Made by a program: the position numbers and the translations under genes | In this document: positions 61,601-64,000 of the stretch, piece after piece | Layout of the letters: every line of letters begins with the position of its first letter | Numbering within the stretch: position 1 is the stretch's first letter | Origin: Sinonovacula constricta | Lineage: Eukaryota > Mollusca > Bivalvia > Cardiida > Solecurtidae | Reading direction: 5' to 3' | Assembly (NCBI GenBank): GCA_007844125.1 | Contig: CM017571.1 | Location: 874,077 to 938,076, forward strand | DNA length: 64,000 nt | The notes under the pieces: model-generated | Told to the model about the DNA's origin: nothing | Databases searched by the model: none | What the model saw: the letters and a program-made list of their open reading frames with translations, nothing else

Positions 61601-62603
61601 TGATATTTTCTTGTCAAGTGAACATCAACATCAGCTTACAGCTTGGTGAATGCTGAGTACATGAATAAGAAGATGACCTGGCGACATTTGCTTTTTAATT
61701 CAGAGTTTTATTTTAAGTTTTTCTCAGATCAGATGTTTTAGCACAATCGGTAGAGCATTGGCTCTAGGCGGCCCTAGGTTCAATCTAAGGCTGGAACATA
61801 GTAAAGTCATTAAGAATGTTAGTGATATAGCTTCATTGTTAATGCTCAAGCAAAAATAATGGTAGTTCCACAACTGGTCAGCCAGATATCAGGTTAATGT
61901 GACTGGGTGTGGTATCATGTCAAGTGTGCAGTGCATGCTTTTCACAGTAAAGGCAGAACGGTCTTTTTCAAGGGGACACCATTTCCAGATAACTGAAATA
62001 CTGTTGGTAGGGCAAAAAACCCAATATCAAAGAAAAAAGTTTGTTTTTTTCATTATCTGCTAGATTTTTACTTGAAATATTGGAAAAAGTGATACCATGT
62101 TATCAGTGTGAAAAGGCTCCCATATAAGGAAAACTTCAGCTTTAATATAGGCTCCACTTATATCAATTCTGAGGTAGGTGCCTTGATTAAGGAGATTTTT
62201 ATATTTTTTTACACAGATGTTGTGAGTACCACTTTTATGATAAACTACTTCATAAAATTTTCAAATTATAATGTATAGAGATAGACATGAGATTGAAGAT
62301 TTGTCAGCATACATAGAGTAAAATAAATATTAATTTTATTTCCTTTTCATTCCTGTCTTAGAGGGTACCCAGATAGAAGCCGCTCTCCTGCACATAGATC
62401 ACCAGAAAGGTCAACCATTGACCAAAGTTCAAGGTCATTGTCAGCTGACAGAATTTCAAGGACACCTGAGAGGTCAGAAAGGTCATCATTGGTGAGGTCA
62501 CCAGAAAGAACGTCCCCTGACAGGTCGGCTGATAGATCAGCATACAGGACACCAGAAAGAGCACAGGATAGGAGCACTAGGTCAAGGTCACATGATAGGT
62601 CAG
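55665..62603 (+). CDS. Large disordered protein with short coiled coil and RS/PERS-like tract, 3' incomplete
   Basis: Exons 55665-57838, 58688-58913, 61376-61587 and 62362-62603 join in phase (GAAAG|GTTAGG, CAACTAG|A, CAACAG|GTGAGT, AAATAG|GCC, TTCG|GTAAGG, GTCTTAG|A, GTCAG|GTAGGT) to 951 aa; the last phase is open, so the gene continues past the window. The start is the ATG in ACCATCATGG after an acceptor in the 5' UTR. Residues 1-724 are acidic, Ser/Glu/Asp-rich and disordered, with an acidic patch near DEYDSDR and one ordered-looking block (HYESIKENGKFRIIKMPANY). Residues 803-868 form a coiled coil (MFRTLEEQHRRDLHSQYEHH, then QRLQQQMELELQKQ). Residues 871-951 are R/S/P/E-rich (SPERS, TPERS, DRSADRS). 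The style resembles centrosomal or ciliary scaffold proteins, but I cannot name a family. Confidence 0.75.
58335..58556 (+). mobile_element. SINE family A in sense orientation
   Basis: ATGGCGTAGGCGTAGAGTC head, GTGAGTTCTATTCCC degenerate B-box, GGTTCTACCCAGACATTTG, then GTCTTCCTCCAGCAAAAAGC and TGTACATTGCTATAATGATC, ending near CACTGCAGTG. It is in the first coding intron of the coiled-coil gene and carries a single array-monomer equivalent. Confidence 0.82.
59190..59270 (+). repeat. tRNA-like SINE head
   Basis: TCCATGGTCTAGGGGTTAAG and CGTGGTTCAACCTCC look like A- and B-boxes, with CCATGGTCT/GGACCATT as a possible short stem. The body is not recognised. Confidence 0.45.
60141..60612. repeat. 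34-bp minisatellite, about 14 units
   Basis: Unit GATGTCACACATCCATGGTC + TCCAAGGTGCCTTG. The last three units (60490-60612) are diverged (CTCTGAGGTTCC). It lies in an intron of the coiled-coil gene. Frames open through it are artefacts. Confidence 0.93.
60613..61375. other. Intron sequence of the coiled-coil gene
   Basis: AT-rich with a TTTA/TATT-rich tract at 60730-60785. No other feature was seen. Confidence 0.5.
61738..62030 (+). mobile_element. SINE family B, diverged
   Basis: Head AGCACAATCGGTAGAGCATT, body GGTAGTTCCACAACTGGTCA and GATAACTGAAATACTGTTGG. Intronic. Confidence 0.82.
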
Positions 62604-63571
62604 GTAGGTGCATTTTCAATGTATAAGTTTCTTTTGTTTAAGCCAACACCAACAATTTGCCAGTTATAGTATTTTCTTATATCTAAAATAGTGCTGCTAT
62701 GACATGATATCAAGTTCAGTTACTTACCTCTGAATTTTGCTCCAAAATAAGCAAGGAAGTTATACATCTAAGGCACCAGAATGCTGTGTGTTTTCTGCAC
62801 AGTAAACATATTATCGGTTTAGTGTGCATAACATATTTATGATACAAGCGACAGCTTGCCGAATGAAATAAGCAGCTCAAAAGTTTACAAATTAAAAATG
62901 AAAGGATAATGATTTTTTAATGATCAGGATCTTACAAGCCCATCGGGCTAGTAAAATGGGAGTTTTTACTAGCCCGAAAGAAAATCTACTAGTTTTTACT
63001 GTCGGGCTAGCGCTAATTTCGACTAATGCTTATGCAGCCAGAAAATCAAATGAGGCCAACATTTTGACCCAATGGCATATGTAAAAAGAATTGCAATTTT
63101 GTACCTGCAAGTTTCGTACCACTTAATGAAAGAGTAAACGTGCATTTGGTAATTTCAAATAATAATGTTTTATCATCAACAGTAACCTTTCTGCATCAAA
63201 ACGTGGTCATTAAATGTTATAGAGTTTGCAGTTGATTTAAGTTCTTTTTAGTTTATTTCAGTTATAAGTTAATGGTGGATGCCTTTGAATAAATATGAAA
63301 GCAGAAGCTAGAATCTTACAGTCTTTTGATAATTTCAGAAGACAATCATACAGTAACTATAGTTTGATAATGCCAGGAAACACATAGATCAAGGATAACT
63401 ACATTTATTTATTTTGCAAGATTTTGAAAACATTTTCTTAAAATTTAATATAAAAAAAGTGCATTTTTATCTTTGACTAAAACATGCAAACATGCAAGAA
63501 ATATAAGTACTACTACTTATTATTACTGCCTTGCTGTCTGTCTTTTCTTTGTAAACAAGTCTACTATACCG
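62604..63571. other. Intron or 3' region with one perfect hairpin
   Basis: No exon was recognised. At 62944-62976 a perfect 13-bp inverted repeat (CGGGCTAGTAAAA, 7-base loop, TTTTACTAGCCCG) is followed 10-35 bases later by a third, related block (CTAGTTTTTACTGTCGGGCTAG), a likely end of a small foldback or hAT-type MITE. Confidence 0.5.
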
Positions 63572-63885
63572 GAACTGATAGCGCAATCAGTAGAGCACCG
63601 GCTCAAGGTACTGGGCGCCCCGGGTTTAATCCCAGGACACAACATACCAAAGCGTTAAAAATGTTAGCCTTATAGCTCCCTTGCTAACGCTCAAGCAAAT
63701 ATAAGGGTAGTTCCACAACTGGTTGGCCCGGTGTCAGGATAATGTGACTGGGTGTGGTATTATGCCAGGTGTCCACGGCATGTTACACACAGTGAAGGCA
63801 GCTCTATATCTGCTTCAAGTGGACTCTGTCTCCAGATAACTGAAATACTGTTGGTGGGACGATAAACCCAACCCAATAAAACTTG
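63572..63885 (+). mobile_element. SINE family B
   Basis: Head ATAGCGCAATCAGTAGAGCA, B-box GGGTTTAATCCC, body through GATAACTGAAATACTGTTGG and ACCCAACCCAATAAAA tail. Confidence 0.87.
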
Positions 63886-64000
63886 TTTGAAGAGTTCTAC
63901 TGCGCGATGCCACAGTAGCTGTTTTAGCCTTTGTAATTTTTGCATCTTATCATTTTGTCTTTTTCTTCTTTTTTCACTGGCAAGTAGATTTGCAGTACAT

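Overview
The window looks like nuclear DNA of a bivalve mollusc or a close lophotrochozoan relative. The evidence is spliced genes with GT/AG introns, AT-rich introns, several tRNA-headed SINE families, APE-type non-LTR retrotransposon fragments, DNA transposons and long tandem repeats. The taxon is an inference from repeat style, since no marker gene is present. All gene models below were spliced by hand by checking acceptor, donor and reading phase at every junction.

Layout. 87-1606 is a non-coding terminal-inverted-repeat element. 2011-7324 is an apparently complete ISL2EU-type (IS5/PIF-related) DNA transposon with two intact, convergent, spliced genes: a SWIM plus YqaJ-nuclease protein (+) and a THAP plus DDE transposase (-). 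8163-15964 (+) is a secreted two-Kazal protein with a Thr/Pro-rich linker. 17156-18218 holds a MITE and a small SAP-like ORF. 19161-33532 (-) is a seven-exon NUDT6-like Nudix gene. Its 7.5-kb intron carries SINEs and a broken hAT transposon nested in a dead LINE, and another of its introns is almost entirely a 20-bp minisatellite. 34985-35784 (-) is the GGQ-bearing part of the mitochondrial release-factor-like gene MTRFR. 36005-43890 is a 44-bp tandem array of about 179 units that runs directly into a tRNA-derived SINE. 44-48 kb holds SINEs, a Tc1/mariner scrap and one orphan exon candidate. 48200-51935 (-) is a broken CR1/Jockey-group LINE that still encodes a 2A-like translational recoding motif and a PHD finger. 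55665-62603 (+) is the 5' part of a large, mostly disordered gene with a short Gln-rich coiled coil and an RS/PERS-like tract, open at the right edge.

How the parts relate. The host genes (Kazal protein, NUDT6-like, MTRFR, coiled-coil protein) are unrelated in function. NUDT6-like and MTRFR are tandem on the minus strand and both are plausibly mitochondrial. The most unusual content is the repeat biology. One minisatellite appears to have grown out of the 5' splice site of a coding exon, and the 7.9-kb array appears to have grown out of an internal segment of a SINE whose ordinary single-copy relatives lie elsewhere in the same window. The intact ISL2EU copy is the best candidate for a recently active mobile element.
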